Assembly (NCBI RefSeq): GCF_032854445.1
Contig: NW_027018014.1
Coordinates: 55,431-119,430 of the forward strand
Length of the DNA stretch: 64,000 nucleotides
Direction: 5' to 3'
Source: Liolophura sinensis
Lineage: Eukaryota > Mollusca > Polyplacophora > Chitonida > Chitonidae
The notes under the pieces are model-generated. The model saw only the letters and a program-made list of their open reading frames with translations, was not told the DNA's origin and did not search any database. The position numbers were made by a program, and so were the translations under genes. This document shows, piece after piece, positions 44,356 through 56,275 of this stretch (the stretch's first letter is position 1; the number at the start of each line of letters is the position of its first letter).

Positions 44356-45364
44356 TAAATACATATTTCCAGGAAAGTAGAATTCTTCTCCATATTGTGT
44401 TTCACAAAGCAAACATGAGCGAAATTGCCATACAGAATGCCTAAATATATCCGATTAGCTTGGCAGACGTCAGATAAGAAAAAGATTGAGCAACAGGCAA
44501 AAGATCGCAATCATGCAAGAAGTTCAACGGTTGTAAAACACATAATCATGTACATCCTAGGTTTTCTGAAACTGTTTGCGTGGTTGATGTTCTTTTGACA
44601 TATACACCCCGAAAATTCTACAGTGTTACTTCTTTGCTGACATTGCAATGAATGCAAAGTAAAGCGATAATGGTGAGCCTGACATCTTGATATCCTGATC
44701 AATATGCTGAAGGTCATCCGGTCCTTGAGAAGCTCTGTGATTAAATCTAAAGCAAAAATGTCTTGGATGTTGATTTATAGTCGTTTTATCTGGATATGGT
44801 TGACATATGAGGGAAGATTGATCAACGATCGGATAGGTTTACAATGATATTTACTCAGACCAGGTCTCTGTTTACATTCTCACTATCTATACAAGTGTGA
44901 GATGGAGATCGCACTTGCACATTTCAGAGGAAGATGTAAATAAAAGTAACGAAGTGAATGAAATCTATGTCACAGGATTCACGACGAGTGTCTGTATGGC
45001 AAAATCCCTCGCCTCCGCTTATCCTACTGCATGCATGGTGTATCGTTTGTATTGGGTGTTGATAAACTGCAACGGCTGGCGGATCCATCTTTTATAATCC
45101 ATTTTCAGGGGAAACAATATACGGTATATATGGTGTATCATTTGTATCGGGTTTTTATCATGCCAGTACATGATTCGGACCAGCATATCGCTATGATTAG
45201 CTGGCAGTACATGAGTAGGAGCAAACGATTCGACTTTCTCCAGAAACCGTTCTCCACATGTATCAATAATTTAACATAAAAATTGCGTTCGAGACAACCA
45301 AAAATTTCATTAGTCATGTCATGCGGGAGTTCGAATCTCAGGTGGTGAGTTCCCATGTGGCTCC
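44356..45364. other. Gene-free stretch
   Basis: No feature is supported. Two short direct repeats of TGGTGTATCGTTTGTATTGGG/TGGTGTATCATTTGTATCGGG lie at about 45036 and 45130. Confidence 0.5.
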
Positions 45365-45790
45365 CTTATAAAAAAAAACTGTGGTTTACCACACTTTGCT
45401 ATATAGTTGAGCATGGTAATACATGGTTAACTGTGCTTATTTGTGGTTATGATATGGTAAATCAAAGTCACGGTAAAGTCTGCCATAGATTACCATAGTT
45501 TACACTGGAGATGAGTTTAATATACCATGGTTATTTGTGGTAAAGAGTGGTGATATAAATACGTTTTAAAATTTACCACGGATTACCATGGCTTACATTT
45601 GAGAGGGAGCTAAAAAAAGCACGGTAATTTGTGGTAAAGAATGGTGATACAAATACAAGGTAAACTTTACCATGGATTACCATGGTTTACATTTGTGATG
45701 GAAGCAGGCAAACAAATTTCTGCGAATGACTTGTAAATCAGACATGGTAAATTCTACCATGCATTACCATGGTTTATCTCAAATGGTACA
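45365..45790. repeat. Palindromic-motif tandem repeat (ACCATGGT/GGTAAA)
   Basis: Three to four units of about 100-110 bp repeat TTACCATGGTTTACA, GTGGTAAAGAATGGTGATA and TTTACCA(C/T)GGATTACC. The unit is built from inverted GGTAAA/TTTACC and ACCATGGT elements, so both strands look alike. Confidence 0.75.
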
Positions 45791-45814
45791 ATGAAAAATA
45801 CTTAATTGCACTAA

Positions 45815-46010
45815 GGGGGCCTCTGTGACATAGCGATTAGCGTGCCAGCGCAGCACAATGACCCAGGAAACTCACCAACGTGAGAGGATAAATCCTCTGC
45901 AATCATACATGGGAAAGTCTTTCAGCAACCTACCGATGGGTGTGGATGATTTTTCCCTGTCTCTGTCCTACATCATTAGCCACGTAACAATACCATAAGG
46001 CAACAGGCCC
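45815..46010 (+). mobile_element. SINE copy, 3' diverged
   Basis: GGGGCCTCTGTGACATAGCG (box A area), CCAGCGCAGCACAATGACCC and GGGAAAGTCTTTCAGCAACC match the SINE head and body. Confidence 0.7.
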
Positions 46011-46229
46011 TCAAAAGACTGCTACAAAAACAAGCCGTGTAACAAATGTATTAGCTACTTGCCACATGCTGTATAACATTTATTCATAAGACAAGATATC
46101 CACAATGACATGGATTTATTATATGTAGCATTTAAAAAATTGCTCTGTTTCTACATCTCACTTAAAGACAAGCATCTGGTTGAAATCTACTAAGCATTAC
46201 AAAATACTGGTACCATTCTTTTAAGCTGT

Positions 46230-48979
46230 TAAGTACCAACCTGTCAGGTTTTCTAGCTCAGCTTCCCTGTCCCCAAGTGTTGACTTTGCCACACCCAAGT
46301 GCAATGTAGTTACCTACTTTTGTGGCTTGTCTTATAAGATGTGTTGTGCTACTGAGACGTTCATAGAGGTTTGTGACAACATCAGGGACGATGTGTAAGT
46401 GACATACAGCAAATTGTCTCCAATCCTTCAATGCTAAAACTCCTTCATGATTTGTAAAGGAATAGCTTGTGTACCGTGAAACAGGTTCAGGAGCCTACCG
46501 TTGGTATTCTTATTGATATATGCTGAAAAAGCCCATATTGGCCCCCCAGTCTTCAACAGAATCGCATAAGTGAGTTAAGAGATGGGTATTAAAACTACAT
46601 TGTTATTTTCCATACAGGTTTGGAACCAGCGCAGCAAACCTCAGGAATCACAGCCTAGCAGTTTTAATGACAATTGCAGACTCACTTTCTCCCATGAACA
46701 GATGAACTCCATTAACAAGGGGTAACCAATGCTTATATATGTCAGCGGGTGCAAAATCTTTAAGGACAACAGGTGAATAATAAAGCAAATACGTACGCCA
46801 CTCAAAAGCCTGCTAAAATCTTCTATCTGTAAGGGAACGAGGGCTTCTTTTAATTTCACTTGAGGGCCGAAAGTGCAAGAGCTTGTCATTTATATCACCA
46901 ATGTTGGGCCCCATGTAGAACAGGTCTTCATGGTGTGAACTGTCAAACATTAGTTCTGTTACCTAACGCAAAACTCAGTGCATATATTCAGGAGGAAAAC
47001 TTCTGATAAAATCAAAATTCATCTGTCCCATTCTGAACAGCTTTTTCCGCAAATTGTGTTGTTTGATTATGTGACCGCTTTTCCATTACACCAGAAACTG
47101 GATAAACATGCCTATTTTCAATTATTTCACCTGGGTGCAAGCAATGGTTGCAGCAATAATACCCATTAAACTGTTTAAAATTTTGCAATACAGGTCATTC
47201 GACAGTATTACAAAATCATAGAATAGCAGTGACATTGTACAATGCTCATTACCATCTCTGACCTTTCACCTTATACTTTGAGACTCAAGAGAGTGGATTT
47301 CATCCAGAAAAGGTTTACAAAAACTGTCAAACCTTGGTTTGTTAGGTCCAAACCACAAAGACTGCAGCATGACAAACTCTGATCTCTTAGCATAGGAAAT
47401 TTCATTTATGGTACAAAATAATGGCCAGACGGAAAACTTTGATGATCTGAACACAGGAACTCCATCAGTACAAAACGACAGTGAAATGTTATCGTTCTCT
47501 TTCAAAAAATCTCTGAGATGCATTACGTCTAAAGAACTTCCCATCTGTTAAGTCTGACAAACTTTCACTTTGATGTTAACAATTGCTTTTTTGTACACAC
47601 TTAGCAAATCGTGGTTTTGAAACAAATCTTCTAGCTGCTCATACAATGGAATAGTTGAAAAATAATGACCATTGTCAGACAAACTAGACCTCTAAAAAGA
47701 TTTGTCACAATCTAAACACCCTTACGGCTCATTTTGATCATGCTGACTGAGTAGGCACTAATATTCAGGACAATAATGGTAAAAGACAATTTTTCTCCGG
47801 TACCATGAAAATATTTTATCAAAGTAGTATTTACTCTTTGGAACACATGATTGTACAATTACATTCGGTAAGTCTAACAGATCTCTTAAGGCAATACCGT
47901 TTACTCGGTGTCTGACTACATGTGCAAGTGTTAGTGCCAAGACTTGTGACTTTGTAACATCAGATACTTCATACAGTGGGGTGTGATCATTACAAATTTT
48001 GCCTGTTGGGCTGTTCAGAACAGTTTGTGTCCTCATCACGCGGCACTCTGTGTGACAGCTCCCCATTCTCATTTCAATATCACCAACATCCTGAAAAATT
48101 AGAAATCATGTGAAAATAATATGTTCATACAGTCCAATTTACTCTTCTACAGCGGTTAAAGTGGAACTTAAATTTTTAATTATTACAAAAAATCTAGTAC
48201 TAATTAACTAACATTAACTGAAATGGGATTTATGTATATAAGTACTGTTAAGCGTGCTGTTATGGTTAATGTTATTCTGATTTTATAATATCCTTTGAGC
48301 AAAAGTTTATTATTCATGTGAACTTTTGCAGTCACAAATGTGACCATCTGTTACGACATTAAATGTTTTGTTCCTATGACAAAATCTGTTGAAGGTTATA
48401 AAATGAAGTTTTTCCCACGACATTGATGATTCTAGTGATGATTTTCTTCTTAGAGGAATAGTCAAAATATTTTTTGCTGGTTTAATCACCAAAGTAGTGT
48501 TTATTGTATGCTCAAGAATATTTCACATATATGATAGTGGTTAGCTATCAGTGTTTCCAAGGAAGTATTAAGCTAATACTCTTACTAAAATTAATGTACT
48601 ACAGCCTCTCACCCTAGAGGCCTTGATGAATTAAATTCTTGTGATAAAAAATCAATCCAACTTCACAAAAACTTAAATGGCCCCATAACATGAATGAATC
48701 AGTCAAGAATCAAGCAAAACGTGTTACCTGAAAAATGCTACACTTTAAATGAAGTACAACTTTAACTGTAAGCACAAATTCAACCCTATATCTGTGGTTT
48801 TGGGTTAAATTTACCTCCATATCAGCTGCCCCAATAAGCAGAGTGTTCGCACAACGAGTTGCTTCCCCTTGTTCAAACTCCTCCCTCCTCCACTTATATC
48901 TCGTTGTACGAGGCTCAGGCACCTGTGGGTCATCAAGGTAACGTTTGTATAGAAATGTTCTTCGATGATTACCCGACAT
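46230..48979 (-). pseudogene. CACTA/Tnp2-like transposase pseudogene
   Basis: Exon 1 (48979-48815, ATG at 48979) encodes MSGNHRRTFLYKRYL...ADME and ends at GAG|GTAAAT. Exon 2 starts after TAATTTTTCAG at 48090, in phase, with a TAG at 47758-47760, then further frames with SLSFCTDGVPVFRSSKFSVWP and SLWFGPNKPRF (47544-47266), FRPSSEIKRSPRSL and FAPADIYKHWLPLV (about 46890-46640), and HLCDSVEDWGAN, NTNGRLLNLFHGTQ (about 46560-46430). These are conserved stretches of invertebrate En/Spm (CACTA) Tnp2-type transposases. At least five stops or frameshifts are present. TIRs starting with CACT were not located. Confidence 0.65.
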
Positions 48980-49775
48980 ATTATCTCACAAAAAACTGAT
49001 TTTCATGGAAAAGCTTGAATGACTTATGGTGATCGTCATTTTAGCATTGCCGGATTTCCTCTCGTAACCAGTTATCCACATGTACGCATGATGATGATGA
49101 TGATGGAGCCAGTCATCAGAAACCAAAATTACCAGGTGAATTTCAGCATACGTCTGTATACCTCTGACCTAAAAATAATAAAATAAGGTAAACATAAGTT
49201 ATTGGTCTGCCTACCTCCTTAGAGTAATTTGATATCATTTAAAATATATACTATCATGACTCGATTATGAAAAAAAAACCAGTTAAATTTCGATCTCGTG
49301 TAAATTGCAAAAACTGCCGGAGGGCAGAAATGTGTTGGGCTAGGCGTTTAGACGGCGGTGCATGCAGGACAGTTGATTGTGATAGATTCTTTTTATAGGA
49401 TATCACAGGAGTTTTTCAAGGAGGACGATGCACTCATGTTTATTTCCAAGTATGGGTCAAATTAACTAGTACGGTAAATCAGTAAACATGTTCAAGGAAA
49501 ACAAGCCATTAGCTTTGGCATGCAGTAGCTAGTGGTATAATGACTACACGTATCTCATTGATTATAGTTTTTAATTTATATCATGTATATCTGTTTCGAA
49601 TTCTACTTTTAGTTACGTTTATTCAAGCACGTTGGTAAAGGTCGGCGTTTTAAAATGTGGTTTCCTTCATCCAGAAAGCTGAGAGCTTTTCACACAAATG
49701 AAATAGAAAACATGAACATTGAGTTAAACACGTTCAAGATTTAAATGAGAAATTTTCGATATCTGTTACTCCCCA
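48980..49775. other. Gene-free stretch
   Basis: Only a short (GAT)n run near 49090-49105 stands out. Confidence 0.5.
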
Positions 49776-49779
49776 TGGC

Positions 49780-50095
49780 CCTGTTCGTCTGTCCATTTGC
49801 CTGTCCATCCCTTCGCCCTCCGTCTCTTTGTCCGTCCCTTCACGAGTCCGTCAGTCCCTCTGTTGGTCCCTTCGCCCGTCCTTCTGTCTGTCTGTCTCTC
49901 GGTCCCCCGTATGGTCCGACTCCCCCCCACTCCCCGCCCGTACTCCTCCTTTTTTCAGTCGATACCTGTGTCCTTCAATTCTGCCTGTCTATTTGTCCAT
50001 CTGTCTGTCCGTCCCTCTGCACCTTCGTCTTCTTATCTGTCTGTCTGCCCGTATCTGCGTCTGTCTCACTTCTGTTCACTTCTTTGTGACGGCCA
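49780..50095 (+). repeat. Pyrimidine-rich CTGTCYGTC repeat
   Basis: A degenerate run of GTCCGTCC/CTGTCTGTC units gives three long overlapping frames that are not genes. Confidence 0.8.
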
Positions 50096-50555
50096 TACAT
50101 GTAACCCTGTTCACCGGAAATTTGCAAACTTATTCTGAGATAATCGTTGGGTATCATGTGTCCCGTCATTGTGACCACCATATCCCAGAACCCATTCTCG
50201 GGAAATCCATAAACTTTTAATAAAATAATCATTTGGATCCATCCATGTGCATGTGTCATTTGGCCTTCTTAAGTCTATCCTTTCATAAGATTGACATTAA
50301 GCCTACTTAGCCTAACTGCCAAAATTATCAAATAGTTTTTTGTCTAATATATCTCTGAGTCTATTAATGAAATGCAAATTGTTTTGCCGAGATGGTTTTT
50401 GTTTATCTTTTATGTGCGCGGTGGTTTTTTCAAACTTTAAAATGCATTCATTTCCATACTAATGGGCCTAAGTTGTTATAGCAAAGAAAGAACTGCTGAG
50501 TTAGTCAGATACAGACACATGAAACATTCAAACCATATGAGAACTACAATCCCAC

Positions 50556-50790
50556 TGAGGGCCTCTGTGGCTCAGTTGTTAAGCGCGCTAGCGCAGCGTA
50601 ATGACCCATGAGCCTTTCAATAATGCGGTCGCTGTGAGTTCAAGTCAAACTCATGCTGGCTTCCTTTCCGGCCGTAAGTGGAAATGTCTGACTGGTCGAG
50701 AGTTTCCTCCCAGCATAATTCTGGCCGCCGTCATATAAGTGAAATAACCTTGAGTTCGGCGTAAAACACCGATCAAATAAAAAAAATCAA
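50556..50790 (+). mobile_element. Full-length SINE copy
   Basis: Complete from head (GGCCTCTGTGGCTCAGTTG, GCGCTAGCGCAGCGTAATGA) to tail (GGCGTAAAACACCGATCAAA), on the plus strand. Confidence 0.85.
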
Positions 50791-51229
50791 ATACAATCTT
50801 ACTGCTGTTTGCTTTCATTATATAATGTTTATAAGGAATTTTTATAGAATTCAATCATCAGAACAAGCCATTTCCAAGAGAACACCGCTCAGATATTAAA
50901 GATATTTTGATAACAATAAGTATGGAGCGTTCTCATTACAATAAACTCTTTTTTTTCATTTGTTTACCCTTCGGGCCTGTATCCCTATTTTCACTTGCAC
51001 ATGTCAAGTCTTTTTTGTTTTATCGACCTTTTACCGGATGAGTGGGGTATATAAGATCAAATAAGCTCTAAACATAATAGGGTTTTTGTTCTTTACTCAG
51101 GCGTTGTGTTGCGTATTTGTTAACACCAGTACACGTTAACAGCATTATAGTTGTTATGGAAGTTTTATCTTTATTTCTGAGGATTTTTTTATATTCTCTA
51201 TTAACGCTGTATGTTTATGTGTTATAAAG
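50791..51229. other. Gene-free AT-rich stretch
   Basis: No feature is recognised. Confidence 0.5.
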
Positions 51230-53420
51230 CACTCACACACAGATTTTGTTGCAAATTTACCTACACCAGCAAGTCCAGTCCTTGGTGAGATGCAACTTGT
51301 GGTTGTCTACGTCATCTAACATTATCTCACAGCTCTTGTTGTAAATTTACCTACACCAGTATGTTCAGCCCAAGGTCAGGTACAGCTTGTGGTTGTGTCT
51401 GCCTTATATAACATTCTCACACAGCTCTTGCTGTAGCTCAGCCTCTAGCCGCGTATGTCCAGTCCCTGGTAAGATGCAGTTTGTAGTTGTCTGTCTATGT
51501 CTTATGTAACATTCGCACACAAATTTTTCTGTTCTACATCTCGTGGCGTGTGTCCAGTATATGGTTGTCTGTCTATCTCTTATGTAACATTCTCACACAG
51601 ATCTTACAGTAGCTCTTCCTCTAACATAGTGCCCAGTCCCTGGTAAGACGCAGCATGTGGTTGTCTGTCTATCTCTTATGTAACATTCTCACACAGATCT
51701 TACTGTAGCTTTACCTCTAGCATAGTGTCCAGTCCCTGGTAAGACGCAGCATGTGGTTGTCTGTCTATCTCTTATGTAACATTCTCACGCAGATCTTACT
51801 GTAGCTCTACCTCTAGCATAGTGTCCAGTCCCTGGTAAGACGCAGCATGTGGTTGTCTATCTATCTCTTATGTAACATTCTCACGCAGATCTTACTGTAG
51901 CTCTACCTCTAACATAGTGTCCAGTCCCTGGTAAGACGCGGCATGTGGTTGTCTGTCTATGTCTTATGTAACATTCTCACACAGATCTTACTGTAGCTCT
52001 ACCTCTAACATAGTGTCCAGTACCTGGTGAGACGCAGCATGTGGTTGTCTGTCTATGTCTTATGTAACATTCTCACACAGATCTTACTGTAGCTCTTCCT
52101 CTAGCATAGTGTCCAGTCCCTGTTAAGATGCAGCATGTGGTTGTTTGTCTATGTCTTATGTAACATTCTCCCACAGGTCTTACTGTAGCTCTACCTCTAA
52201 CATAGTGTGCAGCCCCTGGTAAGACGCAGCATGTGGTTGTCTGTCTATCTCTTATGTAACATTCTCCCACAGGTCTTACTGTAGCTCTACCTCTAACATA
52301 GTGCCCAGTCCCTGAAAAGACGCAGCATGTGGTTGTCTGTCTATCTCTTATGTGACATTCTCACACAAATCTTTCTGTAGTTCTACATCTCGTGGCGTGT
52401 GGCCAGGATGTGCTTGTCTGTCTATGTCTTATGTAACATTCTCACACAGATCTGACTGTAGATCTTACCTATAACATAATGTCCAGTCCCTGATAAGACG
52501 CAGCATGTGGTTGTCTGTCTATCTCTTATGTAACATTCTCACACAGATCTTACTGTAGCTCTACCTCTAACATAGTGTCCAGTCCCTGGTAAGACGCAGC
52601 ATGTGGTTGTCTATCTATCTCTTATGTAACATTCTCACGCAGATCTTACTGTAGCTCTACCTCTAACATAGTGTCCAGTCCCTGGTAAGACGCAGCATGT
52701 GGTTGTCTGTCTATATCTTATGGAACATCCTCCCACAGACCTTACTGTAGCTCTACCTCTAACATAGTGCCCAGTCCCTGATAAGACGCAGCATGTGGTT
52801 GTCTGTCTATGTCTTATGTGACATTCTCACACAAATCTTTCTGTAGTTCTACATCTCGTGGCGTGTGTCCAGTATGTGGTTGTCTGTCTATGTCTTATGT
52901 GACATTCTCACACAGATCTTGCTGTAGCTCTACCTCTAGCATTGTGTCCAGTCCCTGGTAAGACGCAGCATGTGGTTGTCTGGTGAGATTTACTTTGTGG
53001 TTGTCAGTGTGTGTCTTCAGTAACATTCTCAAACAGATTTTGTTGTACTTCTAACTCTAGCGGCGTATGTCCAGTCCTTGGTGAGGTGCAGCATGTAGTT
53101 GTCTATCTATGTCTTATGTAACATTCTCACACAGATATTGCTGTAGTCCTACCTCTAACAGCGTGTGTCTAGTCCCTGGTAAGATACAGTTTGTAGTTAT
53201 CTGTCTATGTTTTATGTAACATTCTCATACAGATCTGTCTGTAGCTCTACCTCTTGCATCGTGTCTAGTCCCTGGAGAGATGGAGTTTGTTGTTGTGTGT
53301 CTATGCCTCATGTCAGATTCTCATACAGTTATTTTTGTAGCTCTACCTCCAGCGGCGTGTGCACACTCCCTAGTGAAATGTAGCATGTGGTTGTCTGTCC
53401 GTGCCTTATTTAATATTTAA
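51230..53420 (+). repeat. 96-bp-period minisatellite, about 22 units
   Basis: The block CAGCATGTGG recurs at 51651, 51747, 51843, 51939 (one change), 52035, 52131, 52227 and 52323, exactly 96 bp apart each time, and again at 52501, 52597, 52693 and 52789. Each unit also carries TCTTATGTAACATTCTCACA, CTTACTGTAGCTCTACCTCT and GTCCAGTCCCTGGTAAGA. A shorter 82-bp variant (ACATCTCGTGGCGTGTG) appears three times. Edge units are diverged while the centre is homogeneous. The minus-strand frame at 52073-52270 is a repeat artefact. Confidence 0.95.
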
Positions 53421-53605
53421 AGACAGATGTTGCTGAAGCTCTACTCTTATGACTCTAACAGCTTTTCCAATCCCATGTGAGGTGTTGCAATTTCCACTGT
53501 ATGACAATATATTAAGAAAGTTAGCCTGTTGAATTTAACAAAAAGTCTCTTGTCTGAGAGTTGTCAGAATTGATTTGCTATTATAAGACAATGCTGTGTA
53601 ATATT

Positions 53606-53609
<4 letters not shown>

Positions 53610-53656
<47 letters not shown>
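53610..53656. repeat. (AT)n microsatellite
   Basis: About 23 AT units. Confidence 0.95.
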
Positions 53657-53660
<4 letters not shown>

Positions 53661-54043
53661 AGTCTAACAAAATCATTATGCTGAATTACGTGTTATATTT
53701 AACAAAATAATCTGCTGCAATAAGAGAATACATTCTAGCATCACTGAGACGACACACTTTCTGTTCAATTAATCATATTATCTGTTTGAAATTAGATTTA
53801 TTTTGAGTGCATTGGTGCTAGTACTATAGTCTATTTTGTCAGACAGTCATCTATATTCAGCTATCTGTAAAATTACACTCACTTCCAAAATTGCCTTTCT
53901 TTAGTGATACGTAACAACACATGCTTTAAACTTTGATATGTTGTATGTCTGTATTATTGCATGGGCAAATGCGGTAAAAAAAATTTCTAATTCACATTGT
54001 CAAACCACATAAGCCTAGTTTCAACACCAAGAGCTCATTACAC

Positions 54044-54098
54044 GGGTGACGTCATTGTTATTCAAAGTCAAGTGGCATGCCGCACAATGACGTCACCC
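54044..54098. promoter_or_regulatory. Hairpin with two CRE palindromes
   Basis: GGGTGACGTCATTGT (54044-54058) and ACAATGACGTCACCC (54084-54098) are perfect 15-bp inverted arms, each holding the full CRE TGACGTCA, around a 25-base loop. Outer flanks (AACACCA/TGGTGTT) also match. It lies 220 bp before the EF-hand exon. Confidence 0.6.
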
Positions 54099-54315
54099 AA
54101 GGAAATAACTTCCTGGTGTTCTTGTATTAGACGTGTAGAGATTTTCCTGTTATGCAAACTGGACTGACTTTACAGACATTTGAATGTACACAATATAGGC
54201 TAAAAGCAATAGACTATAGTTGTAGACCCTTATAATAATAACATTCTCCTTATGATACCAACATTGTTTGTCACTATTCCTTTAGTATCATTTATTTCTT
54301 TCTTACATTTTCCAG

Positions 54316-54841
54316 ATGGATTTGGAGATGTATATACAAGAGAAGTGGACAGCGCTTTTCAAGTTCATGAACTTCAGTCAAACCGGCAAGTTGACGTTTG
54401 CGGAAGTCATTGAGTATCCTGTCCAGCTTCTACGTGCAGGAAAAGTTGAATTACGCTTACAAAAAGCACTGGGTCTCCATCCTCGAGGCCCTGGGCAGAC
54501 CCAAAGACGAGGCGTCTGTGAGTCAGGATGACTGGGTTAAGGCTCAAACTATTATCAGCAAACAGGATTGGTACCTCAGAGAGCTTATACCAACTGCCAC
54601 AATGGCTTTTTTTGATATTATGGATACAGACAAAGATGGCACAATTAGTTTCCCGGAGTGGCGGAATTACTACACGATGCAAGGAGTGAAAAGTGAGGAA
54701 TTCATCCGCTCTACCTTTGCCAAGATGGCTTCCAACAATGATGGCGTGATTTCGCGAAAGGAATTCAAGCATGCCCTGAAAGTGTACAGTTCAAGACATG
54801 AACCAGGGAATGATTATTCGTTTTTGTATACTCTTGACTAG
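54316..54841 (+). CDS. EF-hand calcium-binding protein exon (SCP/calexcitin-like), frameshifted
   Basis: An acceptor (TTTCTTACATTTTCCAG) precedes 54316. The first frame encodes MYIQEKWTALFKFMNFSQTG (a degenerate EF loop). After a frame change between about 54410 and 54450 it continues with KKHWVSILEALGRPKDE, the canonical loop DTDKDGTISFPE, then a weak loop (ASNNDGVISRKE, first Asp replaced) and a C-terminal YSFLYTLD. Domain spacing fits invertebrate sarcoplasmic calcium-binding proteins/calexcitin, which buffer or sense calcium in muscle and nerve cytosol. The frameshift means either a pseudogene or one base error. Upstream exons were not identified; the 96-bp array lies in the expected upstream intron or flank. 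Confidence 0.7.
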
Positions 54842-54869
54842 ACGAAGTGAATCCGACTGACTCAAGGTA

Positions 54870-55440
54870 ACCAAATGCGATGTGGGCACCACTGTGCAGA
54901 CAAAATAAATCAGACAGACTCTGGGTAATGAAATGTTATGTTGACACCACTGTGGAAACGAGTAGTCGTATTGAGTAGAATTCACACTGGGTATTCAGTA
55001 GTGTTCCTGTCAGTTTATTGTGTAGACGGAATGAGCAGGTTTCACACTACGTATTCATATACACATATATTCAGATGTATTCATGGCACTATATAGTGAG
55101 GACGAATGATGCCGGATTCACACTAAATATTCAGATATTTTCATGTCACTATATAGTGTAGAGAAATTATGCGGGACTCACACAAAGAATTCAGATGTAT
55201 TGATGTCAGTATATTGTGTAGACGAATTGTGCAGATTCACACTAACTATTCAGGTGCATTCATGTCACTATATAGTGTAGACGAAATCAGCAAGATTCAC
55301 AATAATTATTCATATACATCTATATCCATGTCACTAGATTGTGAAGGCGAATTCAGCTGGATTCACACTAAGTATTCTAATGTATTCACGTCACTATATT
55401 GTACAGACAAAACAAATAAGATTGATCCTGAGTCACTATG
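54870..55440 (+). repeat. Degenerate minisatellite, 60-70-bp units
   Basis: About eight units share GATTCACACTAA(N)TATTCA, a TATTCATGTCACTATATAGTG block and GTAGACGAA. Related motifs recur at 58520-59220 and 61930-62160. Confidence 0.75.
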
Positions 55441-56124
55441 TCGGTATTGAGAAGACGATACACATAGAATTGACGTTGAAACTTCAGATGAAAGCATGCC
55501 AGTTTACTGAGTAGCTGGTTCAAATACTGCCTCAGTATTCAGTTTTGTGAAACGGAAGGCCTTCTTGAGACATTTGCTAGTGTGATTTATACTCATGAAA
55601 AATAAACAATGTATTCCACCAATAAATAGTGTGGTTTGTGTATGACGCCGCTGACAATGTGTTTCATGTTGCACACTTTGGACTTCGAAGATTTCAAGGC
55701 ATCTGATTCAGTGAGAAACAAATCACACAGAAGTGAAGGGTAGTTTGAGATATTTAATGCCAGAGCTGAAGCAGCGTAAGTTGGATTGAATCACGTACAT
55801 CCATTGGTCAAGATGGTCCAGATACTTGACCTGTAGGGTAAAGTACATATCACCGCCATGACTTCCAATGTAGCCTTCTTACTTCCTGTTGACAAAGCTC
55901 TCTTTAAATCATGTCAGCCGCGTTTTTGCAAAGAGGTAACCTATGTATGGATCACGGCTATGGGGGAATCCACCAATGACTTAGCCATATACCGTACAGT
56001 TATCGCTATCATCTTTATCAAATTCATCTACATTTGTCTTTAAAGAAAAAAACAAGTCTGTTGTGCATTACCAAGGTAAGAAACGTAGATTTTTGTGTTT
56101 ACAAGTAGAATGAACACACGATTA
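55441..56124. other. Gene-free stretch
   Basis: An AATAAA (about 55600) and a short unrecognised frame at 55858-56043 are present. Nothing firm. Confidence 0.4.
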
Positions 56125-56275
56125 TTTATTGATTTATTTACTTATTTGATTAGTGCTTTACGTGGTACTCAAGATTATTTCACTTATATGGTGACGGAAA
56201 CCGGGCGTAACCCAAGGAAACCCACGACCATGCTTGGTTGCCGGCTGACCTTCCCACGTACGGCTCAGATTGTTC
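56125..56275 (-). mobile_element. SINE copy, truncated
   Basis: Minus-strand SINE tail and body (TTGATTAGTGCTTTACG, AAACCGGGCGTAACCC, TTCCCACGTACGGC on the plus strand). Confidence 0.7.

Noticed and set aside
49745-50220. Three overlapping Cys/Pro/Ser-rich frames
   Set aside because: They are translations of a CTGTCYGTC repeat.
52073-52270. Minus-strand 32-residue peptide repeat
   Set aside because: It is an artefact of the 96-bp period being a multiple of three; the frame closes after two units.
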